Shown in pieces: positions 36,893 through 46,367 of a stretch of DNA of 64,000 nt; the first letter of the stretch is position 1, and each line of letters begins with the position of its first letter. The translations under genes were made by a program, and so were the position numbers. The notes beneath the pieces are model-generated. The model ran no database searches, was not told where the DNA came from, and worked only from the letters and a program-made list of their open reading frames with translations. Source of the stretch: an uncultured Chlorobiales bacterium (GTDB lineage: Bacteria; Bacteroidota; Chlorobiia; Chlorobiales; Chlorobiaceae); assembly GCA_903929135.1 (NCBI GenBank), contig CAIYTH010000002.1, positions 1 to 64,000 of the forward strand. Reading direction: 5' to 3'.

Positions 36893-39142
36893 TCAAAAAG
36901 CCTCGCCAATTCCAAAATTGAAGGTGAGGTTCTTCAGGCTCCAGTCCCGTATCTGCCATGTGTCGTCGATTGCGGCCGGATCGTGGACTTTCCATGCGAA
37001 GTCGAACCTGAACGGACCGATGGGCGAACCGATGCGCATGCCGGCTCCGGCATCCCAGGCGAAGTCGCGCCTGAGCGATTCAAAGGTCAATGCGTAAGGG
37101 CCCTTGCGATCCCAGATGTTGCCGATGTCGGTGAACAGGGTTATGCCTGAGGACTGGCCGAGAAACCTGAAGAGCTTCATGCGGTACTCCATGCCCAGCT
37201 CGAGCTTTATGTCCGCGCCGAAGTTCGAAGCCGCCACACTGACGCTGTTCGCCGGGCCGAGGGTGTTGAAGAGCCATCCCCGCATGCTGTTGGAGCCGCC
37301 AGCATAGAAGCGGCGGTCTTCAGGTGTGGTGTTCGACTTGCCGTAAGGGTTCATCCATCCCATCGAGATCCTGCCTGCAAGCTGCCGGTCGGGAGACAGG
37401 TCTTTTGCAAACGAAACCTGTGTATCGAACTTGTAGTATTGTGAATAGGCTGTGCCGAAGATCTGCGGATCCGAGTTCTGGAAATTCTGATAGCTTTTCG
37501 TGTCGATGTATTTGTCGATCAGCCAGAAAAGGCTGCCGGACTCTTCTGCCGTGGCGCTGACGTTCCATGTCGTTTTCCTGAATATGGACGGGGTGTTCCG
37601 GTTCGAATAGTTGTACTGCAGCCGGAAGGTCTGGTTTATCCTTTTCTGGAGAAGACTGTCTATTCCTTTTGTTACCGCAGCTTCGTTGTTCGGATTGATG
37701 CCGATATTGCTGGCGAGCTGTGATTTGAAAAGCTGCCTGAAGCCGCGCAGCGAGTCCTTCTGGGCAAGCTGAATTTCGAAAAAGTCGAAATTCAGACGAG
37801 ACGCGTTGGTGAGGCGCGTGCTGTAGCTGGCCCTGATGAGCTCCTTGTGGCTTGTCAGCAGCACCGGAAGCGTCGATTGTGAGTACTCCGCTGTCGTGGT
37901 CACCATGGCGCCCTGCCGTTTCAGGACCGGCATGGCCAGATTTCCCTTCAGGCTCAGGTCATAGAGTCGTGCGTGGTCGTACTGGTCCGGGGTCATGCTC
38001 CCGACCAGGTTGTTTTTCGTGGTGGTCTGTGCGCCATAATCGACCGAAAGCCGCAACTGCTCGGCACCGCCGAAGAGGTTCCTGTTCTCATAGGCGAGCG
38101 AGCTGCCGAGGAAGAGGGGTCCGTAACGGTTATCGACCAGGAGCTTCGGCTCGATCAGGTGTTTCGGGCTCGGGATGAGATGGATTGTCGTATAAAGGGT
38201 GCTCTTCTTCAGGGAGTCGTTTTCGATCGAAATCGATGAGAACAGGTTTGTGGAGCCGAAATTCTGCAGGGTACGCTGCTCGAGCGAATGCTTCGTCGAA
38301 TTGCCCGGCCGATAGGCGACCGAGTAGGTGATCAGGTCATTCGAAAGCTTCTGCCTTCCGTAGATCGTCACCGCCACGCTGTCACGCATGAAGCTGCTGG
38401 CCGTTTTCCGGTCATCCTTCTGGAGCGGATCATGGACCACGACGTTGACGGGCCCGTAGGAGACCTTGCCGGGTAGATTGATGAGATAATGGATGCCGGC
38501 GTTCAGCCCGACAGTATCGACCTTGATCCTGATGCTGTCCGGATGGAACATCGCGTATCCGTGGTCCCTGAAGAACTCAAGGGTACGCTCCCTTTCCAGG
38601 ATAAGCTTTTCCACCGAGAAGATATCCTTTTCCTTGATCCTGCTCTGGGAGATGTACCGCATCCGGAGCCTGGACGGCAGGCTGTCGATTCCTTTATAGG
38701 TGATCGTATCGACCTTCGACGGCTTGTTTTCATGAATACGGATCAGCAGGTCGACTTTTCTCCGGTTGCTTCTGCGCGTAATGGTGGTGTCGACGGAGGT
38801 CGAGAAATAGCCCTTGTAGGTGTAGAGCTTTTTGATCAGGCCAACATCCTTGTCGAAGTCATCGGGGATGAACGGTCGGGCAGAGCTGGCGAAAAGGCCG
38901 GTTCCGAGGAACGAACTGGAGGTTGTGGTCAGCATGATGCCCAGGATCTCGTCGGTCGAGGCGGCCTTGTTGCCCTTGATAGTGATGTGTCTGACGGTGA
39001 CGGGCTGGGTCTTGTCGGATGACGATCCGTTCCTGGCCTGGATCGCCTCGGGGGAGAGGAGAAGGCATGTCAGGACGAGCACCCGGGTCGTCCTGAAGCG
39101 GGAAGTCAGTTTAAAAAAAAAACATTTCAGCCTTTGGCTCAC
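36893..39142 (-). CDS. Omp85/BamA-TamA family outer membrane protein
   Basis: The 749-residue protein has an N-terminal signal-like segment (VLVLTCLLLSPEAIQA), several POTRA-like repeats over about residues 45-270 (for example VRHITIKGNKAA and VDTITYKGIDSL), and a C-terminal beta-barrel. The barrel contains GGSNSMRGW, the loop-6 arginine motif of the superfamily, and ends in a terminal phenylalanine. It should sit in the outer membrane and insert or export proteins, or act as a TamA-like factor. It is shorter in POTRA content than canonical BamA. Its GTG start overlaps the stop of the DUF2795 gene (GTGA). Confidence 0.9.
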   Translation of the reverse strand: MSQRLKCFFFKLTSRFRTTRVLVLTCLLLSPEAIQARNGSSSDKTQPVTVRHITIKGNKAASTDEILGIMLTTTSSSFLGTGLFASSARPFIPDDFDKDVGLIKKLYTYKGYFSTSVDTTITRRSNRRKVDLLIRIHENKPSKVDTITYKGIDSLPSRLRMRYISQSRIKEKDIFSVEKLILERERTLEFFRDHGYAMFHPDSIRIKVDTVGLNAGIHYLINLPGKVSYGPVNVVVHDPLQKDDRKTASSFMRDSVAVTIYGRQKLSNDLITYSVAYRPGNSTKHSLEQRTLQNFGSTNLFSSISIENDSLKKSTLYTTIHLIPSPKHLIEPKLLVDNRYGPLFLGSSLAYENRNLFGGAEQLRLSVDYGAQTTTKNNLVGSMTPDQYDHARLYDLSLKGNLAMPVLKRQGAMVTTTAEYSQSTLPVLLTSHKELIRASYSTRLTNASRLNFDFFEIQLAQKDSLRGFRQLFKSQLASNIGINPNNEAAVTKGIDSLLQKRINQTFRLQYNYSNRNTPSIFRKTTWNVSATAEESGSLFWLIDKYIDTKSYQNFQNSDPQIFGTAYSQYYKFDTQVSFAKDLSPDRQLAGRISMGWMNPYGKSNTTPEDRRFYAGGSNSMRGWLFNTLGPANSVSVAASNFGADIKLELGMEYRMKLFRFLGQSSGITLFTDIGNIWDRKGPYALTFESLRRDFAWDAGAGMRIGSPIGPFRFDFAWKVHDPAAIDDTWQIRDWSLKNLTFNFGIGEAF

Positions 39143-39366
39143 GTTAATGGTTCTTCGTCGCTGTAGCCGAAATCTTCATCTGTCGGGTAGTCCGGCCAGA
39201 TCTCCTCAAGGCTTTCGTAGAGCTCGTCGCTTTCCGGAAGGTCGAGCAGATTGTCGACAACCTGCTGCGGGGCACCGGTCCTGTTTGCGTAATTGATCAG
39301 TTCATCCTTGGTAACAGGCCACGGCGCATCGGCGATATATCGGGCGAGATCGAGATTCCAGTACAT
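39139..39366 (-). CDS. DUF2795 small protein
   Basis: The 75-residue acidic protein has the DUF2795 pattern: a short helical region with APWPVTKDELINYANRTGAPQQVVDNLLDLP, followed by an acidic tail. The family is small and cytoplasmic with unknown function. The overlap with the Omp85 start and the 24-base gap after the M23 gene place it in one operon with both envelope genes. Confidence 0.85.
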   Translation of the reverse strand: MYWNLDLARYIADAPWPVTKDELINYANRTGAPQQVVDNLLDLPESDELYESLEEIWPDYPTDEDFGYSDEEPLT

Positions 39367-39390
39367 ACTGTCGCTAGATGATTATTCAGG

Positions 39391-40215
39391 TTAAGAGTTG
39401 TTGTCGTCCTGGTCCTGCATCGCGTCATGCAGGGTCATGAACTTGTCGGGGGAGAGGCCCTCCGGCAAAAATGCCGACGGATTGACCACGACGTTGTCCT
39501 TGCGCACTTCATAATGGAGATGCGGTCCGGTCGAGAGTCCGGAATTACCGGAGAATGCGATGACGTCGCCGCGCCGGACGTGCTGTCCCTGCCTGATGAG
39601 GGCTTTCGAAAGATGGGCATAAACCGTCTGGTAGCCGTTGCCATGGTTGATGATCACCTGTTTTCCGTATCCTTTCTCGAAACCGGAATAGAGCACTGTT
39701 CCGTCGGCAGTCGCGATCACTCTCGAGCCCATAGGGGCAGAAAAATCGGTGCCGGCGTGAAAGAGCATGCGTTTCAGGATCGGGTGCTCTCGCATGCCGA
39801 ATGCGCTCGAGATGTCGCCTTCTACCGGTTTGATCGAAGGCATCGAGGCGATGATCGACGTTCCCTTTCCGGAGGAGGATTTCGTCCTGCCGCTTTGTTC
39901 ATGCTCCCTGTCGATCTGAATGATGAGTTTTTCGATCATCTGCTCGGTCGTCGAAATCAGTTCGTCGGGTGAATCGGATGAAATGAAATCCCGATCGGAG
40001 GAGGCGGAGTGCTTATGCCTGGCGGATTTTTTGGCCATCGTGGATCTCCCGGCGGCATGGAGCGCATCCCGGCCTGAAACGGAAAGCAGGGCAGGTTGGA
40101 CAACAAGGAAAAAAAGTGTTGTCAATGCAGCAATCATGAGCCCTGAACGCACTCTTTCAGGCTTCGCGACCATGTCGATTTTGGCAAGGTAAGCAAGCCT
40201 TTTGGAAGAATACAT
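39391..40215 (-). CDS. M23 (LytM/NlpD-like) peptidoglycan peptidase
   Basis: The 274-residue protein has one hydrophobic segment near residues 26-48, a serine- and charge-rich linker, and a C-terminal M23 domain. The zinc ligands are in LFHAGTDFSAPMG (H and D) and GPHLHYEVR (HxH). It should face the periplasm from the inner membrane and either cut peptidoglycan cross-links or activate amidases. It heads an operon with DUF2795, the Omp85 protein and possibly rpe, suggesting an envelope-assembly role. Confidence 0.92.
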   Translation of the reverse strand: MYSSKRLAYLAKIDMVAKPERVRSGLMIAALTTLFFLVVQPALLSVSGRDALHAAGRSTMAKKSARHKHSASSDRDFISSDSPDELISTTEQMIEKLIIQIDREHEQSGRTKSSSGKGTSIIASMPSIKPVEGDISSAFGMREHPILKRMLFHAGTDFSAPMGSRVIATADGTVLYSGFEKGYGKQVIINHGNGYQTVYAHLSKALIRQGQHVRRGDVIAFSGNSGLSTGPHLHYEVRKDNVVVNPSAFLPEGLSPDKFMTLHDAMQDQDDNNS

Positions 40216-40300
40216 TCAGTGTTCGATTGATTTCATGAGAAGGGTAGAGTCGTTTGAAATTCCGTGAAATATAAAAAAAGTTTTCAGTATTAATCAAAGC

Positions 40301-43129
40301 CTAGTGGGCTTCCAGCCAGTTTTTTCCGACACCGGTCTCGACCTCGACCGGCACGTTGCGCACTCCGCATTCGACCGCCGCATCGATCATGCAGCGCTCT
40401 ACAAGCACCTGCAACGCCTCTTTTTCCTCCTCGGATGTTTCGAACAGCAGTTCATCGTGAACCTGGAGGAGCATTGCCGAACGGAGCTTCTCTTCCGCGA
40501 TCCTGCGGCTCACCGAGCACATGGCGTACTTGATGATGTCTGCGGCCGTTCCCTGGATCGGCGTGTTCATGGCAACGCGTTCAGCGGCCTTGCGCACGTT
40601 CACGTTCGTACTGTTCAGGTCAGGGATGTAGCGCCGCCTTCCCATCAGCGTCGAAACGTACCCTTTTTCCCTTGCTTCGGCTATGGTCGCCAGGAGCGAA
40701 CTGAACATGCCGGGGTATTTCGCCATATAGGTATCGATGATCTCCTTTGCCTCCTTCTGCGGGATGCCGAGACGCTGGGAAAGCCCGAAAGGCTGGATGC
40801 CGTAGAGGACGCCGAAGTTGACCTCCTTCGCCTTGCGTCGCATGTCCGAGGTCACTTCTTCGGTGTCGAAGATGACGCGGGCCGTGGCCGCATGGATATC
40901 CTCGCGGTTCCTGAACGCCTCGATGAGCCCCGTGTCGCCGGAGAGTTCAGCCGCGATCCTGAGCTCGATCTGCGAATAGTCGGCCGACAGCAGCAGGTTT
41001 CCCTTTCCGGAAGGAATGAACGCCCGGCGGATCTCCTTGCCGAGTGCCGTGCGGATCGGAATGTTCTGAAGGTTCGGGTTCGATGACGACAACCGCCCGG
41101 TAGCCGTGACGAACTGGTTGAACGAGGTGTGCAGCCTGCCGGTCTCCCGGTGTATCATCTTCGGAAGCGCCTCGATGTAGGTCGTCTTGAGCTTCTGCAG
41201 GCTGCGGTATTCGAGGAGGTCCGATGCGATCGGGTGCAGGCCGGCAAGCTCTTCGAGGATCTGGACGTTGGTTGAGTAGCCGGTCTTGGTGGCCTTTTTC
41301 GCTGGCAGCTTCAGCACGTTGAACAGGATGTTGGCGAGCTGCTTCGGGGAATCGATGTTGAACGGTTCGCCGGCCGCCGCATGGATTTTTTCGGAAAGCA
41401 GCGCCAGTTCACGGTTCACGATCTCCGAAGTGCGTTCGAGGTGGGCTGTGTCGATCGATATGCCCAGGTGCTCCATTCCGGCAAGTACCCTGACCAGCGG
41501 GAACTCGAGCACTTCACAGACCCGGAGGAGTTCAGGAGCAGCCGAGAGCAGCCCTGTGAGGGTCTCTTTCAGCCTCATGGCGATATCGGAGTCCTGGCAG
41601 CCGTAGTCGGAAAGTTTCTGAGGATCGACGTCGAAGATGTGGATCGGCGATTTCCCCTCGCCGACGAGCTCCGTGAATTTCGTCGTCCGGCACCCGAGGT
41701 GCTTTGCTGCGAGGTCATCGAGGTTGTGTTTCCCTTCCGGGTCGAGGACGTAGCTGGCAAGCATGGTATCGAACGCCACCGGGGAGAGGTCGATGCCGTA
41801 ACGCTTGAGCACGAGCAGGTCGTACTTGAGGTTCTGGCCGCTTTTCGGCAGCGCCGCTCCTTCGAGCAGGGGTTTGAGGCGGGGCATTACCTTTCCGGCG
41901 TCCAGGCCGCTCTTGCCGAAGTAGACGAAAAAGGCCTCCTTCGCTTCGACCGAGAAGGAGATGCCGGCAATTTCAGCCTCGAAAGTGTCGAGGCTCGTGG
42001 TCTCCGTGTCGACGGCGAAGCCGCCTGAATGCTCGAGTTTCCGGACCAGCATGTCGAGAGCCTCATCGGTGTCGACCAGCGTGTAGGTCGATCCTTCCCG
42101 GGCCGGTATGAGTTCGACGCCTTCGTCCATGCCGTCCGCATCACCGGCTTCCTTGCCGGCGGGCGGCGCGATGTGCAGCAGGGACGGGATCCTTGCCGCG
42201 ATGTTCCTCAGCTCCAGCCGGTTCAGTATCGCAAACAGCGCTTCCCGGTCGGGCGAGCCGCAGCGCAACTCGTCGAGGGTAACCGGCATCTCGAGGTCGG
42301 TGCGGATCGTGACCAGTTCCCTGACCAGCGGCATCATCTCCCTGAACTCCTCGAGGCTGTTTCTCGTTTTCGGCGAAATGGCGTCCAGATGGCTGTATAT
42401 CCCTTCGAGCGAACCATATTTTTCGAGCAGGCCGGAGGCCGTCTTGGGGCCGATGCCCTTGGCGCCGGGGATGTTGTCCGAGGTGTCGCCGGTCAACGTC
42501 AGCAGGTCGATGAACTGCTCCGGCGGCACGCCGAACTGTTCGGTTATCTCTTTCGGACCCATAAGTTCGAAGTCGTTCTGCTTCTTGCCCGGCTTCAGGA
42601 TGCGCACGCCGTCGTGCACCAGTTGCGCCATATCCTTGTCCGGGGTGACGATGTAGACCTGGCAGGTGCTTTCGAACTTGCGGGCCGCCGTGCCGAGCAG
42701 GTCGTCGGCTTCGAAGCCCGGCATGATCACGATCGGGATGCCGAAGGCGCCGATCAGCCCGGTGATCTCGCCGAGCTGGCTGATGAGATCTTCAGGCGGG
42801 GCTGGCCGGTTTGCCTTGTAGGCTTCATAGCGGTCGTGCCTGAAGGTCTTCTCACGGCTGTCGAAAGCCACGGCAAGGTATTCGGGGCTGTATGCCTCGA
42901 TGATCCTGAGCAGGCTCGATGCAAAGCCGAAGACTGCGCCTGTCGGCTGGCCTTCACGGGTGGTCATTCTCGCCTGCTGGAGGGCAAAGAAGGCGCGGTA
43001 GACCATCGCCATGCCGTCGAGAAGGAAGAGGGAGGGCTTGCGGCCGGGCTCCGCCGGAGTGGATGCCCCGGGGCGTTCATCGGGTGGCGCCGGGGCCGCG
43101 AAAAGGTCGAACTGGGAGTCGTTCTTCAT
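40301..43129 (-). CDS. polA: DNA polymerase I
   Basis: The 942-residue protein has all three domains: the 5' nuclease (FLLDGMAMVYRAFFAL), an active-looking 3'-5' exonuclease (FAVDTETTSLD), and the family A polymerase with motif A SADYSQIELR, motif B RRKAKEVNFGVLYG and motif C LQVHDELLFE. It processes Okazaki fragments and fills repair gaps. I start at the ATG at 43129 (MKNDSQFDLF), overlapping the pheA stop by four bases; the track's 43468 reads through pheA in the wrong frame. A 20-residue leader before the nuclease domain is unusual but modest. Confidence 0.97.
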   Translation of the reverse strand: MKNDSQFDLFAAPAPPDERPGASTPAEPGRKPSLFLLDGMAMVYRAFFALQQARMTTREGQPTGAVFGFASSLLRIIEAYSPEYLAVAFDSREKTFRHDRYEAYKANRPAPPEDLISQLGEITGLIGAFGIPIVIMPGFEADDLLGTAARKFESTCQVYIVTPDKDMAQLVHDGVRILKPGKKQNDFELMGPKEITEQFGVPPEQFIDLLTLTGDTSDNIPGAKGIGPKTASGLLEKYGSLEGIYSHLDAISPKTRNSLEEFREMMPLVRELVTIRTDLEMPVTLDELRCGSPDREALFAILNRLELRNIAARIPSLLHIAPPAGKEAGDADGMDEGVELIPAREGSTYTLVDTDEALDMLVRKLEHSGGFAVDTETTSLDTFEAEIAGISFSVEAKEAFFVYFGKSGLDAGKVMPRLKPLLEGAALPKSGQNLKYDLLVLKRYGIDLSPVAFDTMLASYVLDPEGKHNLDDLAAKHLGCRTTKFTELVGEGKSPIHIFDVDPQKLSDYGCQDSDIAMRLKETLTGLLSAAPELLRVCEVLEFPLVRVLAGMEHLGISIDTAHLERTSEIVNRELALLSEKIHAAAGEPFNIDSPKQLANILFNVLKLPAKKATKTGYSTNVQILEELAGLHPIASDLLEYRSLQKLKTTYIEALPKMIHRETGRLHTSFNQFVTATGRLSSSNPNLQNIPIRTALGKEIRRAFIPSGKGNLLLSADYSQIELRIAAELSGDTGLIEAFRNREDIHAATARVIFDTEEVTSDMRRKAKEVNFGVLYGIQPFGLSQRLGIPQKEAKEIIDTYMAKYPGMFSSLLATIAEAREKGYVSTLMGRRRYIPDLNSTNVNVRKAAERVAMNTPIQGTAADIIKYAMCSVSRRIAEEKLRSAMLLQVHDELLFETSEEEKEALQVLVERCMIDAAVECGVRNVPVEVETGVGKNWLEAH

Positions 43130-43968
43130 GGATTCACGACGCCGTAGCTTCCCAGCACCTTGAGCATCGTGGCGAATTCGCCGAGGTGTTCGAGGGCGTT
43201 GTGGATGTTCGGGGTGTCCCGATGACCGATGAAATCGGCATAGAAGAGGTATTCGAACGCCTTCTTCCTTGAGGGGCGCGACTCGATCTTGGTCAGGTCG
43301 ATGTTGCGCAGGGCGAGCGTGGCCATAGCCTTGAACAGGGAGCCCGGTTCGTTCGGCAGGGAAAAGACGATCGAGGTCTTCTGCTGCGTGGTGTCGGGCC
43401 GGTTTTTCAGGTGCGAAACGTCGGGGTTGTCCTGGTGGGCGATGCAGAAGAAGCGGGTGATGTTCCACTCCTCGTCGGCCAGGTTTTCGCGCAGGATCTC
43501 GAGCCCGTAGAGTTCTGCGGCCCTTTTGGATGCGATGGCGAGGATGCGGGGATCGCCGCCGGCTGCCACGATCTTGGCGCTGCCTGCCGTGTCGTAGGCG
43601 GCTTCAGCCTTGATGGCGGGATGTTCTGCGATGAAGTTGCGGCACTGTGCGAGGGCCTGCGGGTGGGAAAGCACCTTGACCGCCGTATCGGCCGACGACC
43701 CGGGCAGGCCGAGCAGGCAGTGTTCGACCTTGACGAAGGTTTCGGCGAGGATGACTACCGGCTGGTGCTGCAGGAGGTCGTAGTTCTGGTGGATGCTGCC
43801 TCCGAGCGAGTTTTCGATCGGAACCACACCATAATCGGTCTTCTTTGCGACCACAGCGGCAAACACGTCGTCGAAGGTTTCGTAGGGTTGCGGGGTGCCG
43901 AACCTGAGGGCTGCGATTTCGCTGTAGGCTCCGGGTTCGCCCTGATAACCGATCAACCAGTTTGTCAT
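43126..43968 (-). CDS. pheA: Prephenate dehydratase with ACT domain
   Basis: The 280-residue protein has the dehydratase domain (YQGEPGAYSEIAAL, GVVPIENSLGGSI, VKVEHCLLG and the DTAGSAK threonine) and a C-terminal ACT domain (FSLPNEPGSLFKAM, then IESRPSRKKAFEYLFYADF) for phenylalanine feedback. There is no fused chorismate mutase, so this is the monofunctional form. It makes phenylpyruvate. The four-base overlap with polA suggests co-translation of two unrelated functions. Confidence 0.97.
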   Translation of the reverse strand: MTNWLIGYQGEPGAYSEIAALRFGTPQPYETFDDVFAAVVAKKTDYGVVPIENSLGGSIHQNYDLLQHQPVVILAETFVKVEHCLLGLPGSSADTAVKVLSHPQALAQCRNFIAEHPAIKAEAAYDTAGSAKIVAAGGDPRILAIASKRAAELYGLEILRENLADEEWNITRFFCIAHQDNPDVSHLKNRPDTTQQKTSIVFSLPNEPGSLFKAMATLALRNIDLTKIESRPSRKKAFEYLFYADFIGHRDTPNIHNALEHLGEFATMLKVLGSYGVVNP

Positions 43969-44088
43969 TCTTTGTTCTTGTGATTAATTTATCTTACCCT
44001 CGCAGATTCGATTTTGCTTTCATTGAAAATAAAATCTTTTATCATAAACGCGACATTTCGGGAACACATCAATAATCTGCCGTAACTT

Positions 44089-44841
44089 ATGTCTGGACAC
44101 AGTAAATGGGCGACGATCAAGCGCAAGAAGGCCTCGACCGACCAGAAGCGGGGAAACCTGTTCACCAAGCTCGTCAAGGAGATCACCATTGCCGCCAAGA
44201 TGGGCGGGGGAGATCCGAACGGTAACCCGAGGCTCCGGCTTGCCATCGATACCGCCCGGGCAAACTCGATGCCGATGGACAACATCCAGCGAGCCATCAA
44301 GAAGGGGACCGGCGAGCTCGAGGGTGCCACGTACGAGGAGATCACCTACGAAGGCTACGGACCCGGCGGCATAGCCCTGATCATCGAGACTGCCACCGAT
44401 AACAGGAACCGCACGGTGGCCGATATCCGCCACCTCATGAGCCGGAACGGCGGTTCGCTCGGCGAAAGCGGCAGCGTCGCCTGGATGTTCCAGCGCAAAG
44501 GGTCGGTCGACGTGCCGAAGTCGGCCGTCACCGAGGACAGTCTCATGGAACTGCTGCTCGACGCGGGACTCGAAGAGCTCGAGGCTGGCGACGAGCTGTT
44601 CTATACGGTGCTTACCGACGTCAAGGATCTCGAATCGGCCAAAAAGGCGCTCGAGGATGCCCGCATCTCTTTCGAGAATGCGAAGGTAGACCTGCTGCCC
44701 GACAATTACGTCGAACTCGAAGCCGAGGACGCCACGAAGGCGATCAAGCTGATCGACGCACTCGAAAGCTGTGACGATGTCCAGGTGGTCTACAGCAACA
44801 TGGAGATCAGCGAGAACGCCATGCAAAGCCTGGGTGACTGA
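44089..44841 (+). CDS. yebC: YebC/PmpR family protein
   Basis: The 250-residue protein has the unmistakable family N-terminus [15 protein letters not shown] with LFTKLVKEI and [13 protein letters not shown]. Members were described as transcriptional regulators; newer work links them to easing ribosome stalling at proline runs. Which holds here cannot be read from sequence. It is followed three bases later by ruvC, a common arrangement, and the pair diverges from pheA-polA. Confidence 0.97.
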   Translation: MSGHSKWATIKRKKASTDQKRGNLFTKLVKEITIAAKMGGGDPNGNPRLRLAIDTARANSMPMDNIQRAIKKGTGELEGATYEEITYEGYGPGGIALIIETATDNRNRTVADIRHLMSRNGGSLGESGSVAWMFQRKGSVDVPKSAVTEDSLMELLLDAGLEELEAGDELFYTVLTDVKDLESAKKALEDARISFENAKVDLLPDNYVELEAEDATKAIKLIDALESCDDVQVVYSNMEISENAMQSLGD

Positions 44842-44844
44842 CGC

Positions 44845-45417
44845 ATGATCGTCATGGGAATCGATCCCGGGAGCAGGAACACCGGATACGGTGTCATCCG
44901 CTTCAGCGAGGGGTGCTGTTCGGTCGTCTCCTGCGGCGTTATCCGCATGAAAAGTTCGACCCCCCTGGCCGAAAGGATCGGACAGATATGGACAGGCCTC
45001 GAGGAGGTGGTTGCGTCGGCGAAGCCTGAGGTCATGGCGATCGAAACCGCTTTTGTAGGACGCAACGTCAGGAGCGCACTGATCCTGGGGCAGGTGAGGG
45101 GGGCGATGCTCGCGCTTGCCACGAGAAATGGCCTTCCGGTGCGTGAATACGCTCCGAGGGAGGTCAAGCTGTGCGTCACGGGTAGCGGTGCGGCGGGAAA
45201 GGAGCAGGTCGCATCGATGCTTTCGAGGCTTCTCGGGTTTGGCGAATCATCCATGCCGTCCGACGTCACCGATGCCCTCGGCATCGCGTACTGCGATATT
45301 TCGAGGAACGCCCTTGCAATGGTCGGCGTGCGGCGTTCAAAGGAGGGCAACGTTCTGAAGAGGAAAAAGCAGGGGTGGTCGGCTTTCATCGACGACCATC
45401 CGGAACTGGTTGCCTGA
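44845..45417 (+). CDS. ruvC: Holliday junction resolvase RuvC
   Basis: The 190-residue protein has the catalytic acids in [24 protein letters not shown] and [13 protein letters not shown], plus the GQVRGAML helix. RuvC dimers cut Holliday junctions symmetrically after RuvAB branch migration. It starts three bases after the yebC stop, so it is co-transcribed with it. ruvA and ruvB are not in the window. Confidence 0.97.
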   Translation: MIVMGIDPGSRNTGYGVIRFSEGCCSVVSCGVIRMKSSTPLAERIGQIWTGLEEVVASAKPEVMAIETAFVGRNVRSALILGQVRGAMLALATRNGLPVREYAPREVKLCVTGSGAAGKEQVASMLSRLLGFGESSMPSDVTDALGIAYCDISRNALAMVGVRRSKEGNVLKRKKQGWSAFIDDHPELVA

Positions 45418-45523
45418 CTGCGTATTGCCTTCCGAAGGGCTCCGATACGGTCTTTGTGTTCTCATGCTTCTATTTCCGGCATTCGCGTCGATTTTCGTTC
45501 ACACTGACTAAACGTAACGAACC

Positions 45524-46078
45524 GTGCAGGGACATATCTTCAATCTTCCCAATTGCCTGAGTTTTCTGAGGATCCTGCTGATTCCCTGGTTCATCTATTA
45601 CCTGCATGCCGGACGGACGGAGGTGGCGATCGTCATCATGATCATCGCGCTCCTTTCCGACTGGTTCGACGGTCGTGCCGCCAGGTGGACCAACGAGGTA
45701 TCTGATATGGGGAAGATCCTCGATCCACTGGCCGACAAGCTCTGCCTTGCCAGCGTTGCGGTCTATTTCCTCTGGAAAGGGGATCTTCCGGTCTGGTTCG
45801 TGGTGTTCGTCGTACTGCGCGACCTGCTCATTTTCATCGGGGCGGCATGGATACGCCACCGTCACAATGTGCTGACCACCTCGCTCTGGCCAGGCAAGTG
45901 GGCAGTCGGTTTCGTTTCCATCATGTTCATCTCCATGATCTGGCCACATCCGTTTTTTGCCCGCTATCCTGTCAAGGATTTCTTCATGTACCTCTCCGCA
46001 GTGATGCTGTTCTATTCGTTTCTCGAGTACTGCGTCCGTTTCTACCGGATCAGGCAGGGGCTCGATTACCAGGCATGA
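45524..46078 (+). CDS. CDP-alcohol phosphatidyltransferase (PgsA-like)
   Basis: The 184-residue membrane protein has five or six hydrophobic helices and the full family motif in DWFDGRAARWTNEVSDMGKI followed by LDPLADK (D-G-x2-A-R-x8-G-x3-D-x3-D). It most likely makes phosphatidylglycerol phosphate from CDP-diacylglycerol, but related enzymes use other alcohols. The start is a GTG at 45524. It converges on lpxC-fabZ across an unusual gap. Confidence 0.88.
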   Translation: MQGHIFNLPNCLSFLRILLIPWFIYYLHAGRTEVAIVIMIIALLSDWFDGRAARWTNEVSDMGKILDPLADKLCLASVAVYFLWKGDLPVWFVVFVVLRDLLIFIGAAWIRHRHNVLTTSLWPGKWAVGFVSIMFISMIWPHPFFARYPVKDFFMYLSAVMLFYSFLEYCVRFYRIRQGLDYQA

Positions 46079-46179
46079 CGGTTCCCGGATCTCCTTTGCC
46101 GGCAAGGCTCGGCGCAGGTGTAGTCCCTGGTGTGTTTTATGAACGCCTGAATATGGACTACTGTATACCAAACCGAAGA

Positions 46180-46313
46180 CAATACAGGTTAGTTAATGTA
46201 TAAGTGATTGTTATCAAGTCACTTATTTGATTATTAACGGCGTTGTCCACAGATGTTGAAAATGTGGACAACTTGTTGGCAACCTGTTGGCAGGAGTGTT
46301 GGCAAGCTGTGGA
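46180..46313. other. AT-rich tract with DnaA-box-like, helically phased repeats
   Basis: An AT-rich stretch (about 46180-46238) with TAAGTGA...TCACTTA arms is followed by TTGTCCACA (46243-46251) and its inverted copy TGTGGACAA (46263-46271). Three copies of TGTTGGCA (46274, 46285, 46297) and TGTGGAAA (46308) then follow in the same orientation. Starts at 46263, 46274, 46285, 46297 and 46308 are 11, 11, 12 and 11 bases apart, about one helical turn. TTGTCCACA is a known DnaA-box variant in high-GC genomes. The gap lies between convergent genes, so a promoter role is unlikely. A replication-related binding site is inferred. Confidence 0.5.
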
Positions 46314-46357
46314 AATAACAGGAAAAGCCCCGTCTTTGCGGGGCTTTTCCTGTTATT
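46314..46357. terminator. Long bidirectional terminator between pgsA-like gene and lpxC-fabZ
   Basis: A perfect 19-bp stem, AATAACAGGAAAAGCCCCG and CGGGGCTTTTCCTGTTATT, with loop TCTTTG. It lies 11 bases past the lpxC-fabZ stop and directly abuts the phased repeats. Confidence 0.9.
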
Positions 46358-46367
46358 GTATGCGGTA

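Noticed and set aside
42029-43147. 372-residue plus-strand ORF
   Set aside because: Antisense shadow of polA, whose domains are complete on the other strand.
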